A stretch of 40,415 bases of DNA from positions 1 through 40,415 of the forward strand of contig JAJCZF010000058.1 of the NCBI GenBank assembly GCA_029262535.1. Reading direction: 5' to 3'. Of this stretch, positions 1 to 8,225 are shown piece by piece. Position 1 is the stretch's first letter, and each line of letters begins with the position of its first letter. Source of the DNA: Deltaproteobacteria bacterium (GTDB taxonomy: Bacteria > Desulfobacterota > GWC2-55-46 > JAJCZF01). The notes beneath the pieces were generated by a model. The model made no database searches, was not told where the DNA came from, and was given only the letters and a program-made list of their open reading frames with translations. A program made the position numbers and the translations under genes.

Positions 1-1322
1 ACAAGATAGCAGCCGCCCTCTCAAGAAAAAACTTCGCCATAATCATAGGGCTAACTCTCGCAGTATATATCTTTTATCTATGCCTGTCGCTCTACGGACT
101 CTCTCTTACAGCCGGTAATAACAGGATAGGCGCTGGCGAGCTTCTTGAGTGGTCTAATATTGAACGCGCCTTCAAGGGGCTCCTGGCCAATCTATACCAG
201 TCGTCGATACTCAAGAATATAGGTATTACAGCGCGCCTCAATATAACCGATATCCTTTACATACACCTGCCGGCAGACCTGTTGCGAGAGCCGGTAAATA
301 TTCTAAAGATTCTCTGCGCCCTCACGCTTCTACCTTTTATACGTCTTCCGCAAAAAGCGCGTTTCTTCATCCTGGTCATTTTGGCAATGGCGCTTTCATA
401 TATCTTTATAATCTCCATGGGGCGCGTTCGCTCAAACACCATCAACTATCTCATTACCCAGCCGCGTTACCAGTATCTGCCAAACGCGCTATTTATCCTG
501 GCCGGATGCGCGTTGCTCTATGAAAAGTTCAAAGGGAGCGGCAGGAATATCATCACCACAGCACTACTGCTCATCTTCTTCTGGAATTTCCAAAATACCC
601 TTATCGGCAATAAAAGTATCGACGCGAATATGGCCTTTCTCGACAAACACTACTACGAAGCAAGGAAGTTTTTGGATGATAACCCCCACACAAAACTATA
701 TGTAAACTTTATTCCCTCCAATACCGACAATGATAGTGTATTTGTACTAGGGGCCGATATCGCGCTCGACCTGCTTCTTGGCGAAGAGCTTACTTCGTTT
801 CCCGAAAGAGCCCGACATATCTACACCAAAGACGGTTTTATGAAAAACCCGTATTATAAAGAAGCCAAACCCTCGCCACAGCTTGGAGACTTCTACATAT
901 CGTGGGACTACCGCCGCTACAGGGAGCTGCCGCCCTTAAAGGATGTCGTTATTATCGGCTCGCTTGCGGCACTTCCAAAGATATCGATTAAGGCAGGCGG
1001 TTATGTTACTATAACGGCTGCGGAGGCCGGTACGGGCGCGGTAGAGACAATTAGCCTAAAACATCCCTATAGCATAACCGGCCCCCGACCTTACAGGGCT
1101 AACAACGGTGAGGCCTCCATGGCGCTCCTAAAGAGCGGGGACGATATATGTCTCTTCTTTAATAACGAACCGATGAGCAAGGCAAAGCTCACAAAGCTCT
1201 ACTCCGGCTGGGATCTCGATGGAAAAGAGCTGCTCGGCGACCACTTTAGAGGCAAGGGCGGCCCCTCGCGTATAGTAAGATTATTTAAGCAGATGAGCCT
1301 CTCAAAGGTCAAGTGTCCCTGA
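1..1322 (+). CDS. Polytopic membrane protein, C-terminal part (5' end outside window)
   Basis: The reading frame is open from the window's left edge (frame beginning at base 3) to a TGA at 1320-1322, so this is the C-terminal ~440 residues of a longer protein. The visible part has about four or five hydrophobic segments (near bases 30-115, 295-345, 355-420, 475-520 and 550-590). A hydrophilic domain of about 240 residues follows and is probably outside the cytoplasm. A PRYQYLP motif follows the third segment; similar RYxYLP motifs occur in multi-pass membrane glycosyltransferase-like proteins. I do not recognise a specific family. The architecture, helices then a soluble tail, resembles the membrane protein at 2185-4011. 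The glycan genes nearby suggest a role in surface polysaccharide or protein glycosylation, which is an inference only. Confidence 0.75.
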   Translation, partial: KIAAALSRKNFAIIIGLTLAVYIFYLCLSLYGLSLTAGNNRIGAGELLEWSNIERAFKGLLANLYQSSILKNIGITARLNITDILYIHLPADLLREPVNILKILCALTLLPFIRLPQKARFFILVILAMALSYIFIISMGRVRSNTINYLITQPRYQYLPNALFILAGCALLYEKFKGSGRNIITTALLLIFFWNFQNTLIGNKSIDANMAFLDKHYYEARKFLDDNPHTKLYVNFIPSNTDNDSVFVLGADIALDLLLGEELTSFPERARHIYTKDGFMKNPYYKEAKPSPQLGDFYISWDYRRYRELPPLKDVVIIGSLAALPKISIKAGGYVTITAAEAGTGAVETISLKHPYSITGPRPYRANNGEASMALLKSGDDICLFFNNEPMSKAKLTKLYSGWDLDGKELLGDHFRGKGGPSRIVRLFKQMSLSKVKCP

Positions 1323-1360
1323 GGCGGCTTTTAAAATTAATTAAGCACGAAAGGATTATT

Positions 1361-2164
1361 ATGAATATATTCACAAAGACAAAGAGGGTTTTTATCTATG
1401 CGGCGCTCTTAGCGCTTCCAATACTGGCCCTGCTTCTTCCGGTTAACGCAGAGGCCTTTACCGGCAAGGCCTGCGGCGGTAGCTGCACGGACTGCCATAC
1501 CCTGAGCAACGACGAGGCCGCAAAGCTCTTGAATGTAGACCGCTTCGAAGCCACGGTAGATAATGTCACCATGAGCGAGGTAAAGGGGCTCTGGAAGGTT
1601 GAGGTCCTGAAAGACGGACAGCCGATACCGCTCTTTGTAGACTTTGGAAAGAAGTTTCTAATAGAAGGAAAGTTTACGCCCCTTGAGGTGCTACACCAGG
1701 AGAAACCAAAGCTCGACGTATCGAAGATACCTGTTAACGACGCCGTTATCATGGGCGATCCGAATGCCAAAATCAAGGTCATCGTCTTCGACGATGTGGA
1801 CTGCCCTTATTGCAGAAAGCTACATACCGAGATAAAAGAGATCATAAAGGAACGTCCCGATATCGCCTTTTATATAAAACTCTACCCTCTGCCAATGCAT
1901 CCGAACGCATATGAAAAGAGCCTTGCCATAATATGCGCCGATCGCTCCGCAAAGCTCCTGGACGACGCCATGACCGGCAAGGAACTACCCAAGCCCACAT
2001 GCAAATCCGACCTCATCGCAAGGAATCTCGCAATGGGCAAACAGTTCGGCATCACCGGCACCCCGGCCATAATACTGCCCGACGGCAGTCTCATTCCCGG
2101 CTATGTCAAGGCCGACGTGCTCGTAGATTTAATTGATAAGAGTATTTTGGAAGGCAACAAGTAA
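1361..2164 (+). CDS. Periplasmic DsbC-like thiol:disulfide interchange protein with a CxxCH haem motif
   Basis: Predicted secreted thioredoxin-fold protein of 267 residues. The ATG at 1361 is chosen because AAGG at 1351-1354 gives a 6-nt spacing and a signal peptide follows (hydrophobic core ~residues 10-27, cleavage near NAEA). An in-frame ATG at 1313 overlaps the previous gene and spoils the signal. The C-terminal half has the DsbC/DsbG-type active site CPYC (residues 148-151) in an FDDVDCPYC context and a cis-Pro loop GTPA near the C-terminus. Just after the signal peptide sits CTDCH (42-46), the covalent haem c attachment motif. The middle region resembles the small N-terminal domain of DsbC-like isomerases. 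Expected role: periplasmic disulfide isomerisation or reduction, perhaps in cytochrome maturation. Convergent with the next gene, 20 nt away. Confidence 0.85.
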   Translation: MNIFTKTKRVFIYAALLALPILALLLPVNAEAFTGKACGGSCTDCHTLSNDEAAKLLNVDRFEATVDNVTMSEVKGLWKVEVLKDGQPIPLFVDFGKKFLIEGKFTPLEVLHQEKPKLDVSKIPVNDAVIMGDPNAKIKVIVFDDVDCPYCRKLHTEIKEIIKERPDIAFYIKLYPLPMHPNAYEKSLAIICADRSAKLLDDAMTGKELPKPTCKSDLIARNLAMGKQFGITGTPAIILPDGSLIPGYVKADVLVDLIDKSILEGNK

Positions 2165-2184
2165 GAGTATTGAAGATTACCGGG

Positions 2185-4011
2185 CTAACCGCTCTTCTTC
2201 TTTAGGTTCAAGGCGGGCTTCAGAGCAGCTTCTTTCAGGGAGTCGTACCTGAAGTAATAAAGCTTGCGGAAGTTTACGGCTTCAAGCGGGGTGCCGGCTA
2301 GGTACCTTCTCGCCCCCCCGAGATATGCCATGTAATAAACACTTTCCTGGTCCCATATATGAACGGGCCAGAGGTATCGCGTTTGCGCCTTTATGCCGTC
2401 CTTCTCTAACACCCCGTCCAGGCTCAGGGCGAAGATCTCGTTTATCAATCTAAAATCATCCTTATAAGTCTCGCCGGTGACCAGCCCCTGCCTATCGGTG
2501 AATTTCAGGGAGTAACGCCTGGCGTGCGCATAGGGTATTACAAGCTCCAAGGCGTCGAATCTCACATAACACTGTCCGTCCTTTTCAAGCCCATCCTTTT
2601 CAAAACCGTTTCGGTCCAGGAACTCTTCAAGAGAGAGCCGCGTTACCTCCGGCGTGTTCGCCTCGATTATACAGTTTGAGGGCGCTCCCGACGGCGGTGT
2701 TACAAATCTGTTGGAGAGGTAGAAGTTAAAGGCAAAGAGGATCAAGACCACAATAGCGGAAACCCTAACCACCCTCCCCCCAATGCCGAATCTCGCCGCA
2801 AGCCAGGTGCCGAGCAATATATAGCCAAATGCCAGAAAGGGCATCATCGCCCTCGATACGGGGACGTTGTAACAGACCGTCCCTATGAGCCCACACACGG
2901 TGGCGACGAGCAAAATGAGGCGGCTCCTCTCTCGCCCCTCTCTCCAGGCCTCACGAAAACTCCTTCCGAAACCGTCCCTTATCTGCATATACAGGATAAA
3001 GATCAGTATAATAAGGATAAGAACGGCAAAGGCGTTAAAGGCCCTCATATCAAGAATGGCCCTGGCGTATAACGGGAACTCCGTAATAATATCTTTTCCG
3101 TATTGGCTATATCCCTTGAACTGGAGCATGTACGGGGTAATGCCCAGCTCCCTAAAGCCGAAGAGCAACTCTACTCCAAAGATATAGGATGGAATTACCG
3201 CCACCCCCACAATGCCCGCAAGCGTAAGCCTGATTATCCGGGAGACCGAAGCCGTAAGGAGAGATATATAGATGCCAAGCCCCAGGGAGGCCGCCAGAAA
3301 GAGGCCGTGAGAACTGGCAAAGACGCTAAAAGAGATAAAGAAAGCTATGAGCCCGAACCTTACCGGCCCGGCCCCGCGCGGATTCCTCTGAAAGATATAG
3401 TAGGCCAATAGAAGGTAAAAGATCCCCGACATTGTGTGCGTCTCATAGGCAAAGTTATTATGTGTAAAGACCGGGTCGAGCGCGATAAAGAGAGAAAAAA
3501 TAGCAGCCCCGACATCGCTCTCCGTATACCTCCTGATAATCAGAAAGATCAGGGCTACGGCCAGGAGCATTAGAATGAAGTTTGTAAAGGCGAGCCGGGC
3601 GAGGGTATGCTTAAAGAGCTTTTGTGGAAAGAGGCCGGTAATGGCCGCGGCAGTTATTGCAAAGCCGACCTTGAGGGTAGAGTGCGGATAGGCTATCAAT
3701 ACGTACTTCGCATACCACTCCATATCATCCGCTTTTACCCGACGCAGGTTCTTGTAGCTTATCTGCGGCTTGTCATTGAACTTTTTTTCTATATCGAATT
3801 CGAGGAGCGACATCGCCCCGCCGAGGTAGTAGACCCTGTCCCCGACGAGGCTGTTGTAGTGGTCAAGTGTCTTGCCCGGCGGGGTGATCTTTTTGTTTTG
3901 CAGCAGGACGGGCAGTTGCAATATAATAGTCGCTACGATCAGCAATACCAGAACGATTGCCTTGCGTCTGCCACTTGACTCTATCACGCTACGAGCGGTT
4001 TTCTGCAGCAA
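2185..4011 (-). CDS. Polytopic membrane protein, possibly a glycosyltransferase-like envelope protein
   Basis: 608 residues, unrecognised. One transmembrane helix (~residues 18-36) is followed by a ~90-residue hydrophilic loop. About nine or ten more helices run to ~residue 420, and a ~180-residue C-terminal extracytoplasmic domain completes the protein. This outline (loop 1 after helix 1, multiple helices, soluble tail) is that of GT-C fold membrane glycosyltransferases. I cannot point to a convincing catalytic Asp motif, so the assignment is inference. It is the last gene of a minus-strand operon; its ATG at 4011 lies 28 nt inside the upstream methyltransferase gene, implying translational coupling. 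It ends with TAG facing the DsbC-like gene. Confidence 0.7.
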   Translation of the reverse strand: MLQKTARSVIESSGRRKAIVLVLLIVATIILQLPVLLQNKKITPPGKTLDHYNSLVGDRVYYLGGAMSLLEFDIEKKFNDKPQISYKNLRRVKADDMEWYAKYVLIAYPHSTLKVGFAITAAAITGLFPQKLFKHTLARLAFTNFILMLLAVALIFLIIRRYTESDVGAAIFSLFIALDPVFTHNNFAYETHTMSGIFYLLLAYYIFQRNPRGAGPVRFGLIAFFISFSVFASSHGLFLAASLGLGIYISLLTASVSRIIRLTLAGIVGVAVIPSYIFGVELLFGFRELGITPYMLQFKGYSQYGKDIITEFPLYARAILDMRAFNAFAVLILIILIFILYMQIRDGFGRSFREAWREGRERSRLILLVATVCGLIGTVCYNVPVSRAMMPFLAFGYILLGTWLAARFGIGGRVVRVSAIVVLILFAFNFYLSNRFVTPPSGAPSNCIIEANTPEVTRLSLEEFLDRNGFEKDGLEKDGQCYVRFDALELVIPYAHARRYSLKFTDRQGLVTGETYKDDFRLINEIFALSLDGVLEKDGIKAQTRYLWPVHIWDQESVYYMAYLGGARRYLAGTPLEAVNFRKLYYFRYDSLKEAALKPALNLKKKSG

Positions 4012-4754
4012 AAGATCATCTTCCGGTCGTTCTCACAAAGCGCCCTCTCCTCATACGGAAAAGGGGCCGTACTTACGCTCTCAAGCCCCGCGCACCTTAT
4101 CGCGTCCAATATCTGCATAGGGGTCCAAAGCGTCTGCCCCAGTGTCACCTGCCCGCGCTCTATCTCCCTGTCGCCGTCTGAGACGGTGATCTCGTACCTT
4201 ATATCGCTCAGTTGCCCTATGAGGTCCGTGCTCGCGCTCACGACAGTGTCGATCCGAAGCCCGTCACACTCAAGCGCAGAACTCTTTGAGGCGGGCGGGT
4301 CTATGATTGAAGCGATGCCGTTCCAGCAGTCGAATATAAATATGCCGCCCGGCATAAGACGCTCGGCTACGGCCTTCATGAGGGTGTTCAAGGTCGCAGT
4401 ATCGGGTAGGTAAGTAATAACATTAAAGAGGGCAACGGCCACGTCGAAGCCCTCTTCGGCAAGCTCCTCGATGGGGGTGTCGTAGACCGTGACATTCTCA
4501 AGACCCGACTCCTCAAGCTTATCGCGCGTTAACCGCACCATCCGTTGATCGATATCTACGGCCACGACCTCTTCGGTCTCCTTCGAAAATTCAACCGTAT
4601 GGTTGCCCGTGCCACAGCCTATCTCAAGCACCCTCAGCGGTAGCGAATGGTTCGTCTTTCTATAGAGGTCGAGTACGAGGCGCACCTCGTCCTTATAATC
4701 CTTTTCCTCGAATAAGAGATCGTAATACCGATAAAAGAGATCGCTAGCTGCCAT
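3984..4754 (-). CDS. Class I SAM-dependent methyltransferase
   Basis: 256 residues. The SAM-binding motif I, VLEIGCGTGN, is at residues 42-51, followed by an acidic strand-2 end (VVAVDID) and a motif II-like stretch (FDVAVALFNVITYL). This is a full-length small-molecule methyltransferase of the Methyltransf_11/25 type. It overlaps the aminotransferase stop by 11 nt and the next membrane-protein gene by 28 nt, so it belongs to a tight operon of sugar-modifying genes. A substrate on a nucleotide-sugar or glycan, such as N- or O-methylation of an amino sugar made by the neighbouring aminotransferase, is an inference from position. Confidence 0.85.
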   Translation of the reverse strand: MAASDLFYRYYDLLFEEKDYKDEVRLVLDLYRKTNHSLPLRVLEIGCGTGNHTVEFSKETEEVVAVDIDQRMVRLTRDKLEESGLENVTVYDTPIEELAEEGFDVAVALFNVITYLPDTATLNTLMKAVAERLMPGGIFIFDCWNGIASIIDPPASKSSALECDGLRIDTVVSASTDLIGQLSDIRYEITVSDGDREIERGQVTLGQTLWTPMQILDAIRCAGLESVSTAPFPYEERALCENDRKMIFCCRKPLVA

Positions 4755-5859
4755 CTTTATATTCCTTTATAACGTCGCATACGTAATTAATCTCCTCGTC
4801 GCTCAATGTCGGGTAGGTCGGCAGGCATATGCCGTGCTCATAGCCGTAGATAGAGTTCGGGAAGGACGAATCGTCCATTGAATGCTCCGCGCCCTCGTCC
4901 TTGAGATATTCAAAACATGGCTGCCTGTGGAGCGGATAGAAAAATGTCCGCGTCTCTATCTCATTTTCTTTCATGCATTCGGACAAGGCCTCGGCCTGAT
5001 CGGTCAAGATACATACGCGAAAGGGTATAAGGTCCGCGCCCTCGTCCGGCTCGAAGAATTTTATTCCGGGCATATCGCCGAGTTGACTCTTATAATTATC
5101 TAATATGCGGTTCTTTCTCTCTATAATCTCCGGTAGCTTCTCAAGCTGACGAAGCCCCACGGCGCACTGCATATCTGTCATGCGAAAGTTATAACCGATC
5201 TCCGGGTGCACGAATGTGCCGCGATTTATACGGCCCTGATTACGGAGGTAACGGAGCCTCTCGTATATTGACTCGTCGTTTGTGACGACCATGCCGCCCT
5301 CGCCCGTGGTTATCGTCTTATCGGCAAAGAAAGAGAATGTGCCTACGTCGCCGAAACAACCGGCATGGACGCCGCTCCTGCGCACTCCGAGCGCCTGCGC
5401 CGCGTCCTCTATCACCTTCAGGCCGTGACGGGCTGCAAAGGCCGTGACCGCGCCCATATCGGCAATCGTGCCGTAGATATGGACCGGCATTATCGCCTTT
5501 GTCTTTTCCGTAACGATAGCGTCGGCATTTGTAAGGTCAATCTGGAAGTTACGCCTATTTACATCTACGAATACCGGCCTCGCCCCGGTCATCTCAACCG
5601 AGGTGGCGGAACCGATAAATGTAAAGTCCGGCACTATAACCTCGTCGCCCGGCCCGATACCTAATGCGCGAAGGCCAAGGTAAAGGGCAAGAGTGCCATT
5701 GGGAGCAAATATTCCAAAACGGGCGCCGGTCAGCTCAAGCAGCTTTTCCTCAAACTCTTTTGCCTTCGGCCCCTCGGTTATCCAGTTCTTTTCAAAACAG
5801 GAGGCCGTGGCGTCGTACTCGTCCTTGCCTATCCACGGTAGAAACTGCGCTATCTTCAT
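4744..5859 (-). CDS. DegT/DnrJ/EryC1/StrS-family sugar aminotransferase
   Basis: 371 residues, the usual length for PLP-dependent nucleotide-sugar aminotransferases. Visible family features are NWITEGPKAKEFEEKL near the N-terminus, GDEVIVPDFTFIGSA (~71-85), the PLP-ring EDAAQALG (151-158) and the Schiff-base lysine in FFADKTITTGEGG (K181). The overall pattern is close to GDP-perosamine synthase-type enzymes, which transaminate GDP-4-keto-6-deoxymannose. That substrate would suit the GDP-fucose synthase at 8226, but the exact sugar cannot be fixed here. ATG at 5859 follows an AGAAGGGG ribosome site. The start is 11 nt after the stop of the fusion gene, and the stop overlaps the methyltransferase. 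Confidence 0.9.
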   Translation of the reverse strand: MKIAQFLPWIGKDEYDATASCFEKNWITEGPKAKEFEEKLLELTGARFGIFAPNGTLALYLGLRALGIGPGDEVIVPDFTFIGSATSVEMTGARPVFVDVNRRNFQIDLTNADAIVTEKTKAIMPVHIYGTIADMGAVTAFAARHGLKVIEDAAQALGVRRSGVHAGCFGDVGTFSFFADKTITTGEGGMVVTNDESIYERLRYLRNQGRINRGTFVHPEIGYNFRMTDMQCAVGLRQLEKLPEIIERKNRILDNYKSQLGDMPGIKFFEPDEGADLIPFRVCILTDQAEALSECMKENEIETRTFFYPLHRQPCFEYLKDEGAEHSMDDSSFPNSIYGYEHGICLPTYPTLSDEEINYVCDVIKEYKDGS

Positions 5860-5870
5860 AAAAACCCCTT

Positions 5871-7259
5871 CTACTTTCTAAACTTGAAATAGCCCTTAAT
5901 CGCCATCCAGGCCAGATAGAAGCCGTGTTTAATGACACTCGACTTCGACTCTCCGTAGGAACGCGGACGGTAGTGCATTGGCAACTCGCCGATCCGTAGA
6001 CCCATACGGGCAGAACCGAAGAGCAGCTCAAAGTCGCCGAACGGATCGTTTATGCCGAGGAAACCCCATCTCTCATAGAGTGCATCATAGTCCCTCTTGA
6101 GTATAGCCTTGATGCCGCCTAGCACATCGGTGATCCTCTGACCGAGAAAGAACGAGAACCACTTTGCAAACAGGATATTTCCGATATTATTGGCAACGGG
6201 CATCGCCTTTGAATCTATGGGATAGACAAAGCGGCTGCCTTCGATAAATTCGAAACGACCGCTCTTCATTGCGTCGTAAAAGTACAAAAGATCCTCAGGG
6301 CTCGATGTGCCGTCGCCCTCGTAGAGGATGACAATATCGCCTCTGGCCTCTTTAAAGCCTACCCTTATGGCGTCGCCCTGCCCCTTGCCCGGCTGGCCCA
6401 TGAGCCGTATATTCTTCTCCGGGTAGAGCCCCATCATACGCTCTACCTCCTCCTTTGTGCCGTCGGTCGAGTGGCCCTCGACGAATAAGAGCTCTTGCTC
6501 CTCACAGACCTCTGGCAACGACTGGACAATACTCTCGATATTCTCCTTTTCATCCCTCACGGTCAAGCAGATCGTCAGGCTCTTCGGTTGATCCTCAGGC
6601 GGGAAGAGGTCGGGACGCGGGCGTGAAAGAAGATACTGGTCGAGCTTTAGAAAATCAAATATAGGAAGCAGCACGAAGATAAGATTTACGAACCGCCCGA
6701 TACCGAAGAGCGAGAGCGGCATAGCCGTCTTCCTAAAGACCCTCGTTACCTCAAAGCCCGCCCCTTCGAGATAGGTGCGTATGTCCGATATCGAAAGCCA
6801 GTTCTGAATCGATTCTTTTCTCTTCAGGGAAAGGGTCTCGGCCAGAGAGAGCGCCCACTGCCACAGGTAGTTATTCTGATAAACTATCACCCGGGTTGTC
6901 GGATGGCAAAAGTCGCGGACCTTTGCAAGAAATGCCGAGATGTCGTCGGTCTTGCCAAGGGTGCAAAAGAGGACTATATAGTCGAATTTTTCATCTGTAT
7001 CAAAGTCCCTGTAACCCGTCGAGTGAAAGGTAACCCTGGGATGGACCCCGCCATGAGAGGGGCTGAATGTCTCGTCCTCCTCTATGCCCACTCCCTTTTC
7101 AGGAGAGAGGGCCGAGAGCAGCCTCCCGTCCATGGAACCGTAGAAGAGCACCTTTTTGCCCGGTGGGATAATGAAGGAGAGACATTTCTCTACTAGTTTG
7201 TAATAATAACCGTGGCGCATGGGGGTATCAGGCTCTCTGCAATCAATGAAGGTCGGCAA
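5871..7259 (-). CDS. Methyltransferase-like / family 2 glycosyltransferase fusion
   Basis: 462 residues, two domains. Residues ~15-185 look like a class I methyltransferase fold, but the glycine motif is VLFYGSMDGR (38-47), lacking the usual GxGxG. SAM binding is therefore doubtful. Residues ~225-462 form a GT2 domain of the dolichol-phosphate-mannose synthase type: LTICLTVRDEKENI, a TDGT loop, GKGQGDAIRVGF and an EGDG motif (314-317) where a DxD is usual. The C-terminus lacks obvious membrane helices. A hydrophobic stretch at ~188-205 joins the two halves. It is first in the minus-strand operon. The longest start is TTG at 7259 without a clear ribosome site; ATG at 7220 is an alternative that keeps both domains. 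Confidence 0.85.
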   Translation of the reverse strand: MPTFIDCREPDTPMRHGYYYKLVEKCLSFIIPPGKKVLFYGSMDGRLLSALSPEKGVGIEEDETFSPSHGGVHPRVTFHSTGYRDFDTDEKFDYIVLFCTLGKTDDISAFLAKVRDFCHPTTRVIVYQNNYLWQWALSLAETLSLKRKESIQNWLSISDIRTYLEGAGFEVTRVFRKTAMPLSLFGIGRFVNLIFVLLPIFDFLKLDQYLLSRPRPDLFPPEDQPKSLTICLTVRDEKENIESIVQSLPEVCEEQELLFVEGHSTDGTKEEVERMMGLYPEKNIRLMGQPGKGQGDAIRVGFKEARGDIVILYEGDGTSSPEDLLYFYDAMKSGRFEFIEGSRFVYPIDSKAMPVANNIGNILFAKWFSFFLGQRITDVLGGIKAILKRDYDALYERWGFLGINDPFGDFELLFGSARMGLRIGELPMHYRPRSYGESKSSVIKHGFYLAWMAIKGYFKFRK

Positions 7260-7440
7260 AAGGAATAGAACCAGGCCCGGCCATTTTTTTGAACTCTCCG
7301 TAGCCGGTGAGCGAGGATAATCTCCATAAATATTATATTTTTATGCGTGCAAAAACTCAAGTGGAAAATTATCCGGCACAGGGGTACAATTGGCTTGAAG
7401 AACTAACCCCGCCAGAGAAGACACGAAGGTTTAATAAAAA
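7260..7440. other. Divergent intergenic region between two surface-glycan transcription units
   Basis: 181 nt separating the minus-strand operon from the plus-strand methyltransferase. It is AT-rich around 7325-7345 and must hold promoters for both directions, but I see no strong -35/-10 pair. A TACAAT at about 7385 could be a -10 for the plus strand. Confidence 0.4.
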
Positions 7441-8166
7441 ATGTCAGACGAAAAACTGATTGAACGGCGCGAGATATGGAAAAAGAAACGTATCATACGC
7501 GAGATCTACGGAGAGTGGGCCTCTCTCATAATAGAGAATCTAAAGGTCGGGGGCGCAACCGTTGAGCTTGGTAGCGGCAGCGGTCTCTTTAAAGAGTTTA
7601 TGCCCGATGTTATATCGACCGATACGATAAAGGCCGACTGGCTGGACCTCGCATGCGACGCTCTCTATCTGCCCTTTAAGGATTCTTCAATCTCCAACAT
7701 CGTCATGATGGATGTGCTTCACCACATGGCAAACCCCGTAAAATTTCTAAAAGACGCCCACCGGGTCCTTGAAAAGGGAGGACGCATCGTCGTGCTCGAA
7801 CCCTACGGTTCGCCTTTTTCGCTCTGCGTTTATAAACTCTTTCACGAAGAGCCTTACATATTTAAGAAAGACTATTTTGCCCATATAGATAACGAAGAAA
7901 AAGACCCGTGGGACTCTAACCAGGCCATTGCCCAGCTCCTCTTTTTCAGGCAGCTCGACAGATTTAACCGGGAGTTCGAGGGTAAGTTTAAGATAGTCGT
8001 CAAGAAGCGGCTCAGCTACCTGCTCTACCCCCTCTCTGGCGGTTTCGGCAACCGTTCCATGATACCGAACTTTATGATAAGGCCTCTTCGACTTTTTGAG
8101 AGGCTTATCGACCCGCTCTCGCCGCTTCTGGCCTTCAGGTGCTTTGTGGTACTCGAAAAGAGCTGA
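7441..8166 (+). CDS. Class I SAM-dependent methyltransferase
   Basis: 241 residues. Motif I is VELGSGSGLF (41-50); the downstream stretch ISNIVMMDVLHHMANPVKFLKDAHRVLEKGGRIVVLEPYG is typical of the Methyltransf_11 family (motif II, then post II with the LxPGG-like turn). The C-terminal third is less conserved and could form the substrate cap. It faces away from the minus-strand glycan operon and lies 59 nt upstream of fcl, so it probably modifies a lipid-linked or nucleotide-linked sugar. The substrate is unknown. AAGG about 12 nt upstream of the ATG is a distant ribosome site. Confidence 0.85.
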   Translation: MSDEKLIERREIWKKKRIIREIYGEWASLIIENLKVGGATVELGSGSGLFKEFMPDVISTDTIKADWLDLACDALYLPFKDSSISNIVMMDVLHHMANPVKFLKDAHRVLEKGGRIVVLEPYGSPFSLCVYKLFHEEPYIFKKDYFAHIDNEEKDPWDSNQAIAQLLFFRQLDRFNREFEGKFKIVVKKRLSYLLYPLSGGFGNRSMIPNFMIRPLRLFERLIDPLSPLLAFRCFVVLEKS

Positions 8167-8184
8167 CCGTTCAAATAAATCGTT

Positions 8185-8214
8185 TTGCAAGACGGGCGGC
8201 TTTGATGTTATAAT
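8185..8214 (+). promoter_or_regulatory. Sigma-70-type promoter almost on top of the fcl start codon
   Basis: TTGCAA (8185-8190), 18-nt spacer, perfect TATAAT (8209-8214). Transcription would start near 8221, five bases before the ATG at 8226. No purine-rich ribosome site precedes that ATG. Confidence 0.65.
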
Positions 8215-8225
8215 TCTTTATTAAT

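Noticed and set aside
1396..1782. Long antisense ORFs opposite the DsbC-like gene and elsewhere
   Set aside because: They mirror codon structure of real genes, have no ribosome sites and no recognisable domains.
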